NCBI GenBank assembly: GCA_044347755.1 | Contig: JBIKUE010000001.1 | Location: 69,103 to 133,102 of the forward strand | From: M3007 sp044347755 | Lineage (GTDB): Bacteria > Bacteroidota > Bacteroidia > Chitinophagales > Saprospiraceae | Length of the DNA stretch: 64,000 bases | Direction: 5' to 3' | Shown here: positions 8,641 through 17,209 of the stretch, piece after piece | Layout of the letters: the number at the start of each line of letters is the position of its first letter | Position numbering within the stretch: the stretch's first letter is position 1 | Translations under genes and position numbers: made by a program | Notes under the pieces: generated by a model | The model's input: the letters and a program-made list of their open reading frames with translations, nothing else | Databases searched by the model: none | Told to the model about the DNA's origin: nothing

Positions 8641-9633
8641 ATGGTTCAGTTTCAACACCCGGAATATCTCTGGTTTTTGCTTTTTTCCCCCGGGGTGCTG
8701 GCTCTGGCGGGTTTTTATTTGCGCTGGCGGAAAAGTGCGCTGGTTAGATTGGGGCAAACGGACAGGCTGATATTGCCGTGGGTGCCCCGCCGATTTTGGA
8801 TGAAAGCTGTACTGATGAGTCTGGCATTCGGGCTTTTGTCTGTGGCCTGGGCTAATCCACAATGGGGAGCCAAAAAACAACAAAGTGTTCAGGAGGCTGC
8901 AGATGTTTTTATTGCGCTGGATATATCCCAAAGCATGCTCTGCAGGGATGTGTCGCCCAGCCGTTTGGAGTTGGCGCGTATTTTCACCCAAAAACTGGTA
9001 CAAAAACTTCAAGGGGAACGGATTGGGGTGGTGTTTTTTGCCGGCAATGCCTTTTTGGGCGTTCCAATGTCTACGGATTATACGTTTGTGCTGCAAAGTT
9101 TGCAAAGCGCCCATCCGGATATGCTCACGGAACAAGGTACCGCAATTGCTTCAGCCCTGGAATTAGCTGAAAAATCATTTGGCGAAGAGGCTGGTGGAGG
9201 AAAAGCGGTGGTACTGATTACGGATGGTGAAAGCCATGATGAAGAAGCTGTGGAAATGGCCCGGAAGTTAAGTGATAAAGGAATATTGGTAAGTGCTGTA
9301 GGCGCCGGAACACATGAAGGTGGACCAATACCTATGGGTGACTGGGAAGGGGGACAATACAAGCGGGATGAAAACGGGGAGATCGTGCTTACGAGGTTGG
9401 ATGAAGGATTGCTTCGTAAAATTGCCGATGCCGGGAGGGGAAATGTGTATACCATTCAACAGGGTGATCGGGCGGTTCAGGCAGTGGTCAATGCGATGGG
9501 TTCGTTGGAAAAAAGAGCCATAGAAGTGCGCTCACTTGATGAACTGGCATCCTGGTATCAATGGTGGTTATTACCGGTTATTTTATTGCTCGGTCTGGAA
9601 CCATTTATTTCCAATTGGAGAAAAAAACAATGA
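8641..9633 (+). CDS. BatB-like VWA-domain membrane protein
   Basis: 330 residues. An N-terminal helix pair (residues 9-27 and 55-72) is followed by a von Willebrand A domain with a complete MIDAS: D94, S96 and S98 in DISQS, and a later TDGESHDE. A last helix (WWLLPVILLLGLE) returns to the membrane, so the VWA domain faces the periplasm. This is the BatA/BatB architecture of the aerotolerance (Bat) operon known from Bacteroides. The stop overlaps the start of the TPR gene in ATGA, so the two are translationally coupled. BatA and BatD are not next to it, nor is the usual MoxR ATPase. Confidence 0.85.
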   Translation: MVQFQHPEYLWFLLFSPGVLALAGFYLRWRKSALVRLGQTDRLILPWVPRRFWMKAVLMSLAFGLLSVAWANPQWGAKKQQSVQEAADVFIALDISQSMLCRDVSPSRLELARIFTQKLVQKLQGERIGVVFFAGNAFLGVPMSTDYTFVLQSLQSAHPDMLTEQGTAIASALELAEKSFGEEAGGGKAVVLITDGESHDEEAVEMARKLSDKGILVSAVGAGTHEGGPIPMGDWEGGQYKRDENGEIVLTRLDEGLLRKIADAGRGNVYTIQQGDRAVQAVVNAMGSLEKRAIEVRSLDELASWYQWWLLPVILLLGLEPFISNWRKKQ

Positions 9634-10385
9634 CGTTTAAAGTACAGGCATTTTATCTTTTGGTGGCGATGTTTACAGTACAAAGTGCTGCAGCCCAGGA
9701 AACGCATGGATTCCTCCGAAAAGGTGACCGCGCGTATGATCGCGACCTATACAAAGACGCAGAACAACAATACCGAAATGCCGCTGACCGGGACGTTCGG
9801 AGCCCTAAAGCTGTGTATAATTTGGGCAATACGCTGTATCAGCAAGGCAAATTTGAAGAAGCAGGCCAACGCTACCATCAATCAGCAGTTCGTGGAGAAA
9901 CCCTTACCAAGTCAGAAAAGGCTGACACCTGGCATAATCAGGGCAATGCTATGTTGAAACAGCGGAAATATCAGGAAGCGGTAAAAGCCTATGAACAAAG
10001 TTTGAGGTACCGACCTGCCGATCAGGAAACCAAGATGAACCTCCAGATGGCCAAAAAGAAGTTACAGGAAGAACAGAAGCAACAGCAGGAACAACAGCAA
10101 AAAAATCAACAGCAACAAGAGAATCAAAATCAGCAGCAAGACCCGTCACAACAGCCTAACCAGCCGCAACAAAAAGATAAAAACCAACGCCAAAATCCGG
10201 AACATCAGGAAAACCAGCAAGGACCGCCACCGCAGGAACAGCCGCAACAACAACAACAAATGAAAAAAGAAGAGGCCAAGCGTTTGTTGGAAACGGCGAT
10301 TGGTAATGAAGATCGCAAAAATGCGAGAAAATATCGCGCAGCAGAGCAATCAAAACCGGAAAAGCGATCCAAAAAGGACTGGTGA
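9630..10385 (+). CDS. BatC-like TPR protein with glutamine-rich region
   Basis: 251 residues from the ATG at 9630, which overlaps the batB stop by four nt. A signal peptide (TFKVQAFYLLVAMFTVQSAA) precedes three TPR units (for example AEQQYRNAADRDVRSPKAVY and YQEAVKAYEQSLRYRPADQE), followed by about 65 residues dominated by Gln with Asn and Pro, then a short basic helix (EEAKRLLETAIGNEDRK) and a charged tail. This matches BatC proteins, which form complexes with BatB in the periplasm. The Q-rich part is low-complexity CAA/CAG codons, so its length may vary among strains. Confidence 0.8.
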   Translation: MTFKVQAFYLLVAMFTVQSAAAQETHGFLRKGDRAYDRDLYKDAEQQYRNAADRDVRSPKAVYNLGNTLYQQGKFEEAGQRYHQSAVRGETLTKSEKADTWHNQGNAMLKQRKYQEAVKAYEQSLRYRPADQETKMNLQMAKKKLQEEQKQQQEQQQKNQQQQENQNQQQDPSQQPNQPQQKDKNQRQNPEHQENQQGPPPQEQPQQQQQMKKEEAKRLLETAIGNEDRKNARKYRAAEQSKPEKRSKKDW

Positions 10386-10400
10386 ATATTCTGATACTAT

Positions 10401-11171
10401 CTATTTCAATGACGGGTTAATATTCTCCGACATGATTCTGTAGATATCCTGCCAATCTGGGTTGTTTTGTAAAAGTGTCAGATGGCGTTTAACCGTATCA
10501 AGATCGCCGCGCATGGCAGGACCTGTCTGCATGCGTTCCGGCGAGTCTTGCAGCGCTTTGGCAAGGGTTTCCTCCATTAACGGATGCAATAACTCAAAAG
10601 GCAAATCCTTTTCATCCAGAATCTTTTCTGCTATGGCGAAACAACGATTGGCAAAGTTGTTGGCAAAAACAGCGGCAACGTGCAGTAAAGCACGCTGTTC
10701 ATCATCCACGTGATACACCAAATTGCCGATGATTTTGGCTATTTTTTTCAATTCAAAAAGGTCTTCCTGCTTAGCAGCATCTACGCAAAACGGGATTTTT
10801 GACCAAACCGGCGTGTGTTCTACGGAAAAAGACTGAAGTGGGTAAAAAACGCCATAACGACTGAAATGCCTGGCAAGAATAGCGCCAGCAGTACCCCCTG
10901 ATGTGTGCGTTACCAGCGCTTCCTGTGCATAGGGTGCAAAGGATTCAGCAACTTCTGCAATAGCATCATCTTTTACAGCCAGTATCACCCAGTCTGCATC
11001 TGATAGGATTTCGGCTGGGGTATCAGACCATTCGGCCTGCAAAACCTCTGCCAGAGCCTCGGCATGTTCGGCTGTTCTGCTGATCACTTGCGATACCGGC
11101 AGGCCTTTACTTTTCAGGCGTTTACCCAAATGCCAGGCAATTCGACCGGCGCCTATAATGACAATTTTCAT
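10401..11171 (-). CDS. Rossmann-fold DUF2520 oxidoreductase-like protein
   Basis: 256 residues. The first 160 form a Rossmann domain with the dinucleotide motif GAGRIAWHLG at the N terminus, a SDADWVILAVKDDAIAEV strand as in F420/NADP-dependent oxidoreductases, and HTSGG. The C-terminal helical part (HVAAVFANNFANRCFAIAEKIL) matches DUF2520. The closest known folds are ketopantoate reductase and pyrroline-5-carboxylate reductase; the substrate is unknown. It lies 64 nt downstream of hemE on the same strand, probably in the same transcript. Confidence 0.8.
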   Translation of the reverse strand: MKIVIIGAGRIAWHLGKRLKSKGLPVSQVISRTAEHAEALAEVLQAEWSDTPAEILSDADWVILAVKDDAIAEVAESFAPYAQEALVTHTSGGTAGAILARHFSRYGVFYPLQSFSVEHTPVWSKIPFCVDAAKQEDLFELKKIAKIIGNLVYHVDDEQRALLHVAAVFANNFANRCFAIAEKILDEKDLPFELLHPLMEETLAKALQDSPERMQTGPAMRGDLDTVKRHLTLLQNNPDWQDIYRIMSENINPSLK

Positions 11172-11216
11172 GGGAGGTTGATATAAAAGACTCAGGCAAA
11201 ATTAATGCAATTGCCC

Positions 11217-11254
11217 ACATCTCATATCTCATAACTCATAACTCATATCTCATC
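11217..11254. repeat. Short tandem TCATA(A/T)CTC repeats overlapping the hemE end
   Basis: CTCATATCTCATAACTCAT words repeat three to four times between DUF2520 and hemE. They resemble the arms of the element at 4121-4192. The repeat covers the last codons and stop of hemE (from 11236), so the element contributes the C terminus GMRYEL. Confidence 0.65.
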
Positions 11255-12276
11255 CCTCTAACCGTTTCTACAAACACCCTCACTCCATCAAGCGGTGTAT
11301 CAGGATAAACACCATGGCCAAGGTTGACAATGTGCCGGCCTTGAAAAGCCTGCACCATTTTGATGGTCTCCTGTCGGATGGTGTCGGCATTTCCGTAAAG
11401 GGTGCAAGGGTCCAGGTTACCTTGAAGGACTTTTTGGCTGCCAATTTTTTGCCGGGCAAATTGAGGACTGGTATTCCAGTCCAATCCGATGACCTGACAG
11501 GAGGTTTGGCCTAATTCCTCCAATGCGAACCATGCACCTTTGGCGAATATGGTTTTCGGTACCTCCGGTATTGCATCGCAAATTTGCTTCAGGTAGGGTA
11601 TGGCAAATGCCTGATAATGCGCCGGCGCCAATTCACCCGCCCAGGAATCGAATAGCTGGATCAGATCAGCGCCTGCAGCTACTTGTTGCTTCAGGTAAAC
11701 TATGGTGGTGTCGGTAATTTTCTGGAGCAAGGCATGGGCTTGAGCAGGTTCAGCGTACAGCATTTTCCGCGCTTTGGAAAAAGTTTTGCTACCACCGCCT
11801 TCCACCATGTAGGCCAGGATGGTCCAGGGCGCACCAGCAAAACCTATGAGCGGTACGCGGCCATTCAACTCCTTTTTGGTTATCCGAAGTGCCTGGTATA
11901 CATATTCCAGGGCTTCTGCAGCCTCGGCTCCCGAGCGGAGTTGGCTAATATCATGAAGGTTTTCAATGGTTTTAGGAAAACGGGGCCCCTTGGCCTCGAT
12001 CATTTCATAATCAAGCCCCATGGCTTCCGGAATGACCAGAATATCTGAAAAGATGATAGCCGCGTCCACCTGAAGTTCGTCCACTGGTTGAATGGTGGCT
12101 TCAGCGGCGGCTTCGGGTGTTTTTACAAAAGCTTTGAAATCAGGAAATTTTTGGCGTAAAGCTCTATACTGGGGTAAAATGCGTCCAGCTTGGCGCATGA
12201 GCCATACGGGTGGTCGGTCTGTTTGTTCACCGGCAGCGGCTCTGAGGAAAAGATGGGGCGCAGTTGTGTCTGACAT
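11236..12276 (-). CDS. hemE: Uroporphyrinogen decarboxylase
   Basis: 346 residues from the ATG at 12276. It converts uroporphyrinogen III to coproporphyrinogen III in haem synthesis, in the cytoplasm. The family motifs are clear: PPVWLMRQAGR near the N terminus (with the substrate-binding Arg residues), IIFSDILVIPEAMG with the catalytic Asp, GFAGAPWT, GADLIQLFDSWAG and LGHGVYPDTP near the end. Length is normal. A TATTTTTG promoter box lies on the minus strand at 12304-12311. An ATG 10 codons upstream is in frame but overlaps the promoter region. DUF2520 follows downstream. Confidence 0.95.
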   Translation of the reverse strand: MSDTTAPHLFLRAAAGEQTDRPPVWLMRQAGRILPQYRALRQKFPDFKAFVKTPEAAAEATIQPVDELQVDAAIIFSDILVIPEAMGLDYEMIEAKGPRFPKTIENLHDISQLRSGAEAAEALEYVYQALRITKKELNGRVPLIGFAGAPWTILAYMVEGGGSKTFSKARKMLYAEPAQAHALLQKITDTTIVYLKQQVAAGADLIQLFDSWAGELAPAHYQAFAIPYLKQICDAIPEVPKTIFAKGAWFALEELGQTSCQVIGLDWNTSPQFARQKIGSQKVLQGNLDPCTLYGNADTIRQETIKMVQAFQGRHIVNLGHGVYPDTPLDGVRVFVETVRGMRYEL

Positions 12277-12303
12277 ATCTTGTATTTTCGGCTGTTTAAG
12301 GTG

Positions 12304-12311
12304 CAAAAATA
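12304..12311 (-). promoter_or_regulatory. -7 box upstream of hemE
   Basis: TATTTTTG on the minus strand, ending 27 nt before the hemE ATG at 12276. No convincing -33 TTTG was seen. Confidence 0.45.
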
Positions 12312-12385
12312 GGGTGGTGGAGGCGCCCTGGGGAATTCTTCCGTGGTTTGTGACCGGAAAGTGACGAGGAATGGTCGGTGATGAC

Positions 12386-12393
12386 TATTTTTG
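12386..12393 (+). promoter_or_regulatory. TATTTTTG -7 box seven nt before the DUF721 ATG
   Basis: Exact TAnnTTTG match directly before the gene at 12401. A -33 element at the expected spacing is not evident. Confidence 0.45.
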
Positions 12394-12400
12394 CAGAGAC

Positions 12401-12691
12401 ATGCGACAAAAGAACGACTTCACCCTTGCCGAGGCCATGCGGGCTATGATCCAGGAATATCGCCTGGGAACGCAATTAAATGAGGTGCGTATACAGGGCC
12501 TATGGGCCAAATTGATGGGCAAAACAATTTCTACCTATACGTCGCAGATTACGGTCAGAAAGGGCGTTTTGTATCTCACCATTCTGTCAGCGCCACTGAA
12601 GCATGAACTGTCTTATGCCAAAGACAAAATCCGTGATCTGATCAATGAGGAACTTGGCGAATCCTATATCCAGGATGTGGTGATCCGTTAG
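12401..12691 (+). CDS. DUF721 (DciA-like) protein
   Basis: 96 residues. It matches the DUF721 pattern: a helical start (LAEAMRAMIQEYRLGTQLNE), the conserved W in VRIQGLWAKLMGKTI, a basic beta stretch (TSQITVRKGVLYLTILSAPL) and KHELSYAKDKIRDLINEELG. DUF721 includes DciA, the helicase-loading protein of many bacteria, but the short Bacteroidota members are not characterised. The ATG at 12401 follows a TATTTTTG box (12386-12393) by seven nt, so the mRNA may have almost no leader. It is divergent from hemE. Confidence 0.85.
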   Translation: MRQKNDFTLAEAMRAMIQEYRLGTQLNEVRIQGLWAKLMGKTISTYTSQITVRKGVLYLTILSAPLKHELSYAKDKIRDLINEELGESYIQDVVIR

Positions 12692-12750
12692 GCTACTTTT
12701 GCAAACTTAAACAGCGCTCTGTTGTTTTGCAGCGGATTTAAGCCATCATT

Positions 12751-14130
12751 ATGACGAACTCCGTTTCTATTTTCTGGTTCAGACGTGATTTGCGTTTGGA
12801 CGACAATGCCGGATTATACCATGCTTTGAAGTCTGGCCACCCGGTGTTGCCGTTGTTTATTTTTGACCGACATATTCTGGATGATTTACAGGATAAAAAA
12901 GACGCCAGAGTTGAGTTTATTCATTTGGCTTTGGAACGATTGAAAGCTCAATTGGAGGCTTTAGGCAGCACGCTTTGGGTGTTCCATGGGAAACCGGAGG
13001 AGGTTTGGAGGCAATTGCCCGGCACAGTGTCCATAGCGAAAGTGTTCACGAATCACGATTTTGAACCTTATGCCAAAGAAAGAGATGAGCAGGTCAGGGA
13101 GTTGTTATCTGAACAACAAATTCCCTTTCATACCTTTAAAGACCATGTGATTTTTGAGAAGCAAGAAGTGCTCAAATCAGATGGACTTCCTTACACCATA
13201 TTTACACCTTATTCCAAAAAGTGGTTGGAAAAACTACAGTCCCGTTTGAGTTCGATAACTGATGAAGAAGGAAAGGTGCAAAGAATCTCCTATTACCTTA
13301 AGCCTTATCCCAATCATAAGTATTTCAACCAATTCGTAAAGACAGCTCAAATCCCTGCACAAAAGTCTGCTCCGGTATTTCCAAGCCTCGAATCCCTTGG
13401 ATTTGCTCCCTCAGGCAACTCATTTCCGCCGGAGAGTGTTAGCAGAGGACTTATCAGGAATTACGATAAGACCAGAAATTTTCCAGGCATTGAAGGGACC
13501 TCCCGATTGGGCATTCATTTTCGTTTTGGCACCATCAGTATCCGTGAGAAGGCTCTTCATGCCCTACCATTGAATGTTACCTATTTAAATGAACTGATCT
13601 GGCGCGATTTCTACAGCCAAATATTAGCTCATTTCCCTCATGTGGTGGGTCACCCCTTCCGGCCAGCTTATGATTTGATAGCATGGCGAAATGCCCCGGA
13701 GGATTTTGAAAAATGGAAAAACGGAAAAACAGGGTATCCAATCGTAGATGCCGGTATGAGAGAATTGAATACTACGGGATTTATGCACAACCGGGTGCGT
13801 ATGATCGTGGCCAGTTTTTTGAGCAAGCATTTATTGCTCGACTGGCGTTTGGGCGAAGCCTATTTTGCTGAAAAATTATTGGATTACGATTTAGCCAGTA
13901 ATTCTGGCGGATGGCAATGGGCTGCAGGTTGTGGCACAGATGCGGCGCCTTATTTCAGGATTTTCAATCCTTCGGAACAGACCAAAAAGTTTGACCCTGA
14001 ATACAAGTATATTCGGAAATGGGTGCCCGAATTTGGCACTCCAGCCTATCCTCGTCCTATGGTTGAGCATAGCTTTGCCAGAGAAAGGTGCTTGGAAACG
14101 TACAAAAAAGCGCTAAAAAACGAGGATTAG
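12751..14130 (+). CDS. Deoxyribodipyrimidine photolyase / cryptochrome family protein
   Basis: 459 residues. The N-terminal antenna domain opens with VSIFWFRRDLRLDDNAGL. The FAD-binding domain shows TSRLGIHFRFGTISIRE, LNELIWRDFYSQIL, GYPIVDAGMRELNTTGFMHN and WQWAAGCGTDAAPYFRIFNP, including the conserved Asn and Trp of the light-driven repair enzymes. It repairs cyclobutane pyrimidine dimers using reduced FAD and blue light. Cryptochrome function cannot be excluded from sequence alone, but the overall pattern is that of class I CPD photolyases. A TACTTTTG box at 12694-12701 may be its promoter. It converges with the next gene. Confidence 0.93.
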   Translation: MTNSVSIFWFRRDLRLDDNAGLYHALKSGHPVLPLFIFDRHILDDLQDKKDARVEFIHLALERLKAQLEALGSTLWVFHGKPEEVWRQLPGTVSIAKVFTNHDFEPYAKERDEQVRELLSEQQIPFHTFKDHVIFEKQEVLKSDGLPYTIFTPYSKKWLEKLQSRLSSITDEEGKVQRISYYLKPYPNHKYFNQFVKTAQIPAQKSAPVFPSLESLGFAPSGNSFPPESVSRGLIRNYDKTRNFPGIEGTSRLGIHFRFGTISIREKALHALPLNVTYLNELIWRDFYSQILAHFPHVVGHPFRPAYDLIAWRNAPEDFEKWKNGKTGYPIVDAGMRELNTTGFMHNRVRMIVASFLSKHLLLDWRLGEAYFAEKLLDYDLASNSGGWQWAAGCGTDAAPYFRIFNPSEQTKKFDPEYKYIRKWVPEFGTPAYPRPMVEHSFARERCLETYKKALKNED

Positions 14131-14165
14131 TGCGAAAAAAGAGGTGAGTGTACACTCACCATGAT

Positions 14166-15089
14166 TCAGGAGCTGATGAACCAGCCGCGAGGGTAGTCCT
14201 GAAGGTTATAATTATGAAAAGCTTCCAGTTGTTTCCAGGTACGCTGCCGCAAATAGTCAAGGCTCGGAGAGTTTAACGCAGGGTGACCTTTCACGAGTAC
14301 CGGTTGGAGAACGTTCTGAAACCTTGACATTTGTATTTCGATGTGCTTTTGGGTCAACTCATTTTGAAAAGCCACGTGCGTATGGCTAACGCTGGCCTCG
14401 GAATCCTGAGTTGAGGTGAGCCAAACATCGCCCAATGGATGCTCTCCTTTGAATAACCTGCGAATTTGAACAAGAGGCATCCCTGTACTGCTTTCCACAC
14501 AACTTAGGCCTGGCCATTCTCCGGCTTCGATGGTTTCGTCCACAGACCAGTCTCCGCCCCCGATATACCGCGCACGGGCATTCCAGCCTTGTGGGTTAAA
14601 AGGGAATCTGGGCGGATGAGGCGTATCTTCTTCTGATACTTTGCCAGATTGCCAATGAGTTAATGCAGTTTTGGTAGCTGCCTGGCTGGAGTCCCATATT
14701 AACAGCCTGATGGCAGATTGTAGCAGTCGAACCTGTAATTGGGGAGCAAAAATGCTCATAATTGGCTCTCCTGGCAGTAGCAAAGTGCCTTCCGGAGCAG
14801 CGCTTACATGTGCACGAAGGCGTATGCGTTGTAAGTGATTTAGGAAACTCTCGGAAAACATGGAACGGCCTTTTTCATCCGTAACCTGTCCGAGTCGCTG
14901 TATGATTTGTGGACTAAATCTGAACCGACGAACATGCTCAGCCAATAAATCAGCCCCGCAGCTAATAGTGAACGGCGAGCTTGAACCACTTAACAAATGA
15001 AAAGCAACCGGTTTCCCGTAAGAGCCATCGTGCCAGGTTTCCTGTGCATCAAAGAGAGGGCGAAGATCTGTCAGCCAGTCGAAGGTCAT
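14166..15089 (-). CDS. Nicotinate phosphoribosyltransferase-like protein lacking the catalytic barrel
   Basis: 307 residues against about 400-490 for PncB enzymes. The first 165 match the PncB N-terminal domain: an L...CGADLLAEHVRRFRFSP stretch, FLNHLQRIRLRAHVSAAPEG, LLLPGEPIMSIFAPQLQVRL and LLQSAIRLLIWDSSQAATK. The end also fits (VLVKGHPALNSPSLDYLRQR, then LQDYPRGW, compare the HRYP near the end of PncB). The stretch that should hold the PRPP-binding barrel, the phospho-histidine loop and the GT.R motif is replaced by about 100 residues with no such motifs. It is probably a non-catalytic relative; the family assignment is inference. It stands 11 nt downstream of the next gene and may be in one unit with dapF. 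Confidence 0.55.
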   Translation of the reverse strand: MTFDWLTDLRPLFDAQETWHDGSYGKPVAFHLLSGSSSPFTISCGADLLAEHVRRFRFSPQIIQRLGQVTDEKGRSMFSESFLNHLQRIRLRAHVSAAPEGTLLLPGEPIMSIFAPQLQVRLLQSAIRLLIWDSSQAATKTALTHWQSGKVSEEDTPHPPRFPFNPQGWNARARYIGGGDWSVDETIEAGEWPGLSCVESSTGMPLVQIRRLFKGEHPLGDVWLTSTQDSEASVSHTHVAFQNELTQKHIEIQMSRFQNVLQPVLVKGHPALNSPSLDYLRQRTWKQLEAFHNYNLQDYPRGWFISS

Positions 15090-15100
15090 GGTGAGTGGAA

Positions 15101-16276
15101 TTAGGTTTTAGGGAGGATGGAGAACAAGTTGTAGTGAACGGCCAGATAAAGCAATTCGCCCCGAAGGTAATCATTTTTTGCTCCGAAATTGAGTCCATTC
15201 CAGCCTAATTTAAGCCTGATTCCATGATATGAGCCTTTGGGGGCATCCCAATCCGTATTTGCTGTGTTGAACAACTTAATGTCCGTAGTAATGGCAGCGG
15301 CGAGGTGAAATTCCTTAAAATTAAAAAAGCTGTAATAATCAGGCAGTTCTGCTTCATCCTCGTCAGGTTCAGTTGGTTTCAGCAATCCAAATCCAAATCC
15401 TACGCTGGGAAACACCCTTATCTTCGGGCGATTAACTATGTCGTAACCAAGGTTTAAACCAAGGAGTACAAAGGTGGTTGGATCCTCTTTAGGCCAAACA
15501 AAACCATTTTCAGAGATATCTCTCCGGATGTAAGGTCCACCAATGGTTGCATCAAATGAATAATTCCATCTTTTGGACCAGTAATACAGATCAAATGACA
15601 GGGCATAAGGGATACCAAGATTACGCTCCAGCTGATCTGTCCAGTTTCCTCCTGCAAAACCGCCGGAAATGCCTAATGCATGGCGAGAAGGTTTTTGAAT
15701 GGCTGGTTTGATGGTTCGAACAAAACCGTTGAATTTGGAGCCCGGGTACCGGTCTTCAAAAGCCTGTAAGCGGCCTGCCCATTCCTCTTTTTCGTGATTG
15801 AGCCGCAGTAAATATTCCAATAAAAGCGTAGTAAAGGCCTTTTCCTCTTCAGTTAAAAAAGCATTTCGAATGCTTCCAAAAATATCATACCGACGTTCGT
15901 TCAAGGAATAGTCAATCCATTCAAACAGGCTGTCTTTTGGAGGTTGTATTTTCCAGGATTGAAGGGCGCGTTCGTTTTCATTAAACATACTGACTTCAGC
16001 CAGCAAGGTTCCATAGGATTCCGTCCAATAATAGAGCAGCCAACGTTCATCCCAAATTAATCCGGCATAATTCGCATCTTCGAGGCGAGCCAGAGAATCC
16101 ATCCACAATCCAGTGCCTGCTGGATCCTCCATCAAAAAGGACGCTAAGAGTTCTTTTCTGCAAGAGGAAATTTTCTCAGAAGTTGGTAGCGATTTTGGCT
16201 CTGGCAGGCTGTCCGTTTGAGCAATGATGACACTTGAAAAGGCTTGAAAAAGAAGAAAGAGAGTGAGTTTTTTCAT
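15101..16276 (-). CDS. Uncharacterised secreted protein with C-terminal outer-membrane barrel
   Basis: 391 residues. A signal peptide (KKLTLFLLFQAFSSVIIAQ) is followed by a mainly helical N-terminal half (residues 25-190, YAGLIWDERWLLYYWTES) and a C-terminal half of alternating strands with aromatic ends (SFDLYYWSKRWNYSFDATIG, FPSVGFGFGLLKP, YHGIRLKLGWNGLNFGAK) ending in YLAVHYNLFSILPKT, as in small outer-membrane barrels. I do not recognise a family. It lies 3 nt downstream of dapF and 11 nt upstream of the PncB-like gene, so the three are probably co-transcribed. Confidence 0.65.
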   Translation of the reverse strand: MKKLTLFLLFQAFSSVIIAQTDSLPEPKSLPTSEKISSCRKELLASFLMEDPAGTGLWMDSLARLEDANYAGLIWDERWLLYYWTESYGTLLAEVSMFNENERALQSWKIQPPKDSLFEWIDYSLNERRYDIFGSIRNAFLTEEEKAFTTLLLEYLLRLNHEKEEWAGRLQAFEDRYPGSKFNGFVRTIKPAIQKPSRHALGISGGFAGGNWTDQLERNLGIPYALSFDLYYWSKRWNYSFDATIGGPYIRRDISENGFVWPKEDPTTFVLLGLNLGYDIVNRPKIRVFPSVGFGFGLLKPTEPDEDEAELPDYYSFFNFKEFHLAAAITTDIKLFNTANTDWDAPKGSYHGIRLKLGWNGLNFGAKNDYLRGELLYLAVHYNLFSILPKT

Positions 16277-16279
16277 GGC

Positions 16280-17083
16280 TTAAATATGGATAGTACCTTC
16301 AAAAACACGTACCGCCGGACCATTCAACCAGATATCATGGAATTTCCCTTCTGGAAGGGCTGTAAATCGAACAGAAAGATCGCCTCCTCTGGCATATACA
16401 GGTATCTCAAACTCGCCGAATGACTCTTTCTTTTGGATGAAAGTTGCGATCGCAGCGGCAGTTACGCCTGTACCACAGGCCAACGTTTCATCCTCAACGC
16501 CGCGTTCATATGTCCGAATATCAATGCCACCCTTTGTAGAATTTATCTCACACAGATTGACATTGATTCCATCTTTCTTCCATCTTTCAGCATAACGAAC
16601 GGCTTTACCTTCCAATACCATGTTTCTCGTTTCGAGTTGATCCACAAACCGGACATAGTGCGGTGAACCTGTGTTTAAAACGAAGGTACCGTCAACTTGT
16701 TCAACTTGGTCTACATCTGTCATTTTTAAAGAAACCCAGCAGGCGTCAGAGCTCTTTGCCCTAATAGATGCCTCATGTGGACCGTCGATGGCCAAAAAGT
16801 GACAGGTATCCGATACAATACCCAAATGTTGGGCAAAAGCAGCGATACAACGGCCTCCATTGCCACACATAGAACTTTCACGGCCATCAGCATTGAAATA
16901 GATCATTTCAAAATCGAATCCGGCCTTGTTTTCCAGCAGAATGAGCCCATCTGCTCCGATCCCGAATCGCCGGTCGCATAGTTTTTCTATCTCAGCCTGA
17001 TTGGATCGGGTCAACTTTTGTTCACTGCGCTGGTCCAACATGATAAAATCGTTGCCGGCGCCCTGGTATTTCCAAAATTTCAT
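16280..17083 (-). CDS. dapF: Diaminopimelate epimerase
   Basis: 267 residues from the ATG at 17083. DapF interconverts LL- and meso-diaminopimelate for lysine and peptidoglycan synthesis. The start KFWKYQGAGNDFIMLD is typical, and both catalytic cysteines are present, in SSMCGNGGRC and in ETLACGTGVTAAA. The ATG is preceded at only 4 nt by a TATTTTTG box on the minus strand (17088-17095), which argues for this start rather than the in-frame ATG 27 codons upstream. Two genes follow at very short spacing. Confidence 0.95.
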   Translation of the reverse strand: MKFWKYQGAGNDFIMLDQRSEQKLTRSNQAEIEKLCDRRFGIGADGLILLENKAGFDFEMIYFNADGRESSMCGNGGRCIAAFAQHLGIVSDTCHFLAIDGPHEASIRAKSSDACWVSLKMTDVDQVEQVDGTFVLNTGSPHYVRFVDQLETRNMVLEGKAVRYAERWKKDGINVNLCEINSTKGGIDIRTYERGVEDETLACGTGVTAAAIATFIQKKESFGEFEIPVYARGGDLSVRFTALPEGKFHDIWLNGPAVRVFEGTIHI

Positions 17084-17087
17084 GGTG

Positions 17088-17095
17088 CAAAAATA
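17088..17095 (-). promoter_or_regulatory. TATTTTTG -7 box four nt before the dapF ATG
   Basis: Exact TAnnTTTG match on the minus strand, spaced four nt from the start codon. A possible leaderless start. No clear -33 element. Confidence 0.5.
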
Positions 17096-17209
17096 ACAGG
17101 ATTGGACCTGATTTTTGACCATTTTATATGAATCAAGTCTGCTATTTGGATACCTTTCCAACAAATATGATCTTTATATCGTTATACCTCCCGGATCTAA
17201 TCATACGCT

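Noticed and set aside
8443..9135. Minus-strand open frame of 230 codons
   Set aside because: Opposite the LysE and batB genes; basic, His/Pro/Gln-rich composition typical of a shadow frame.
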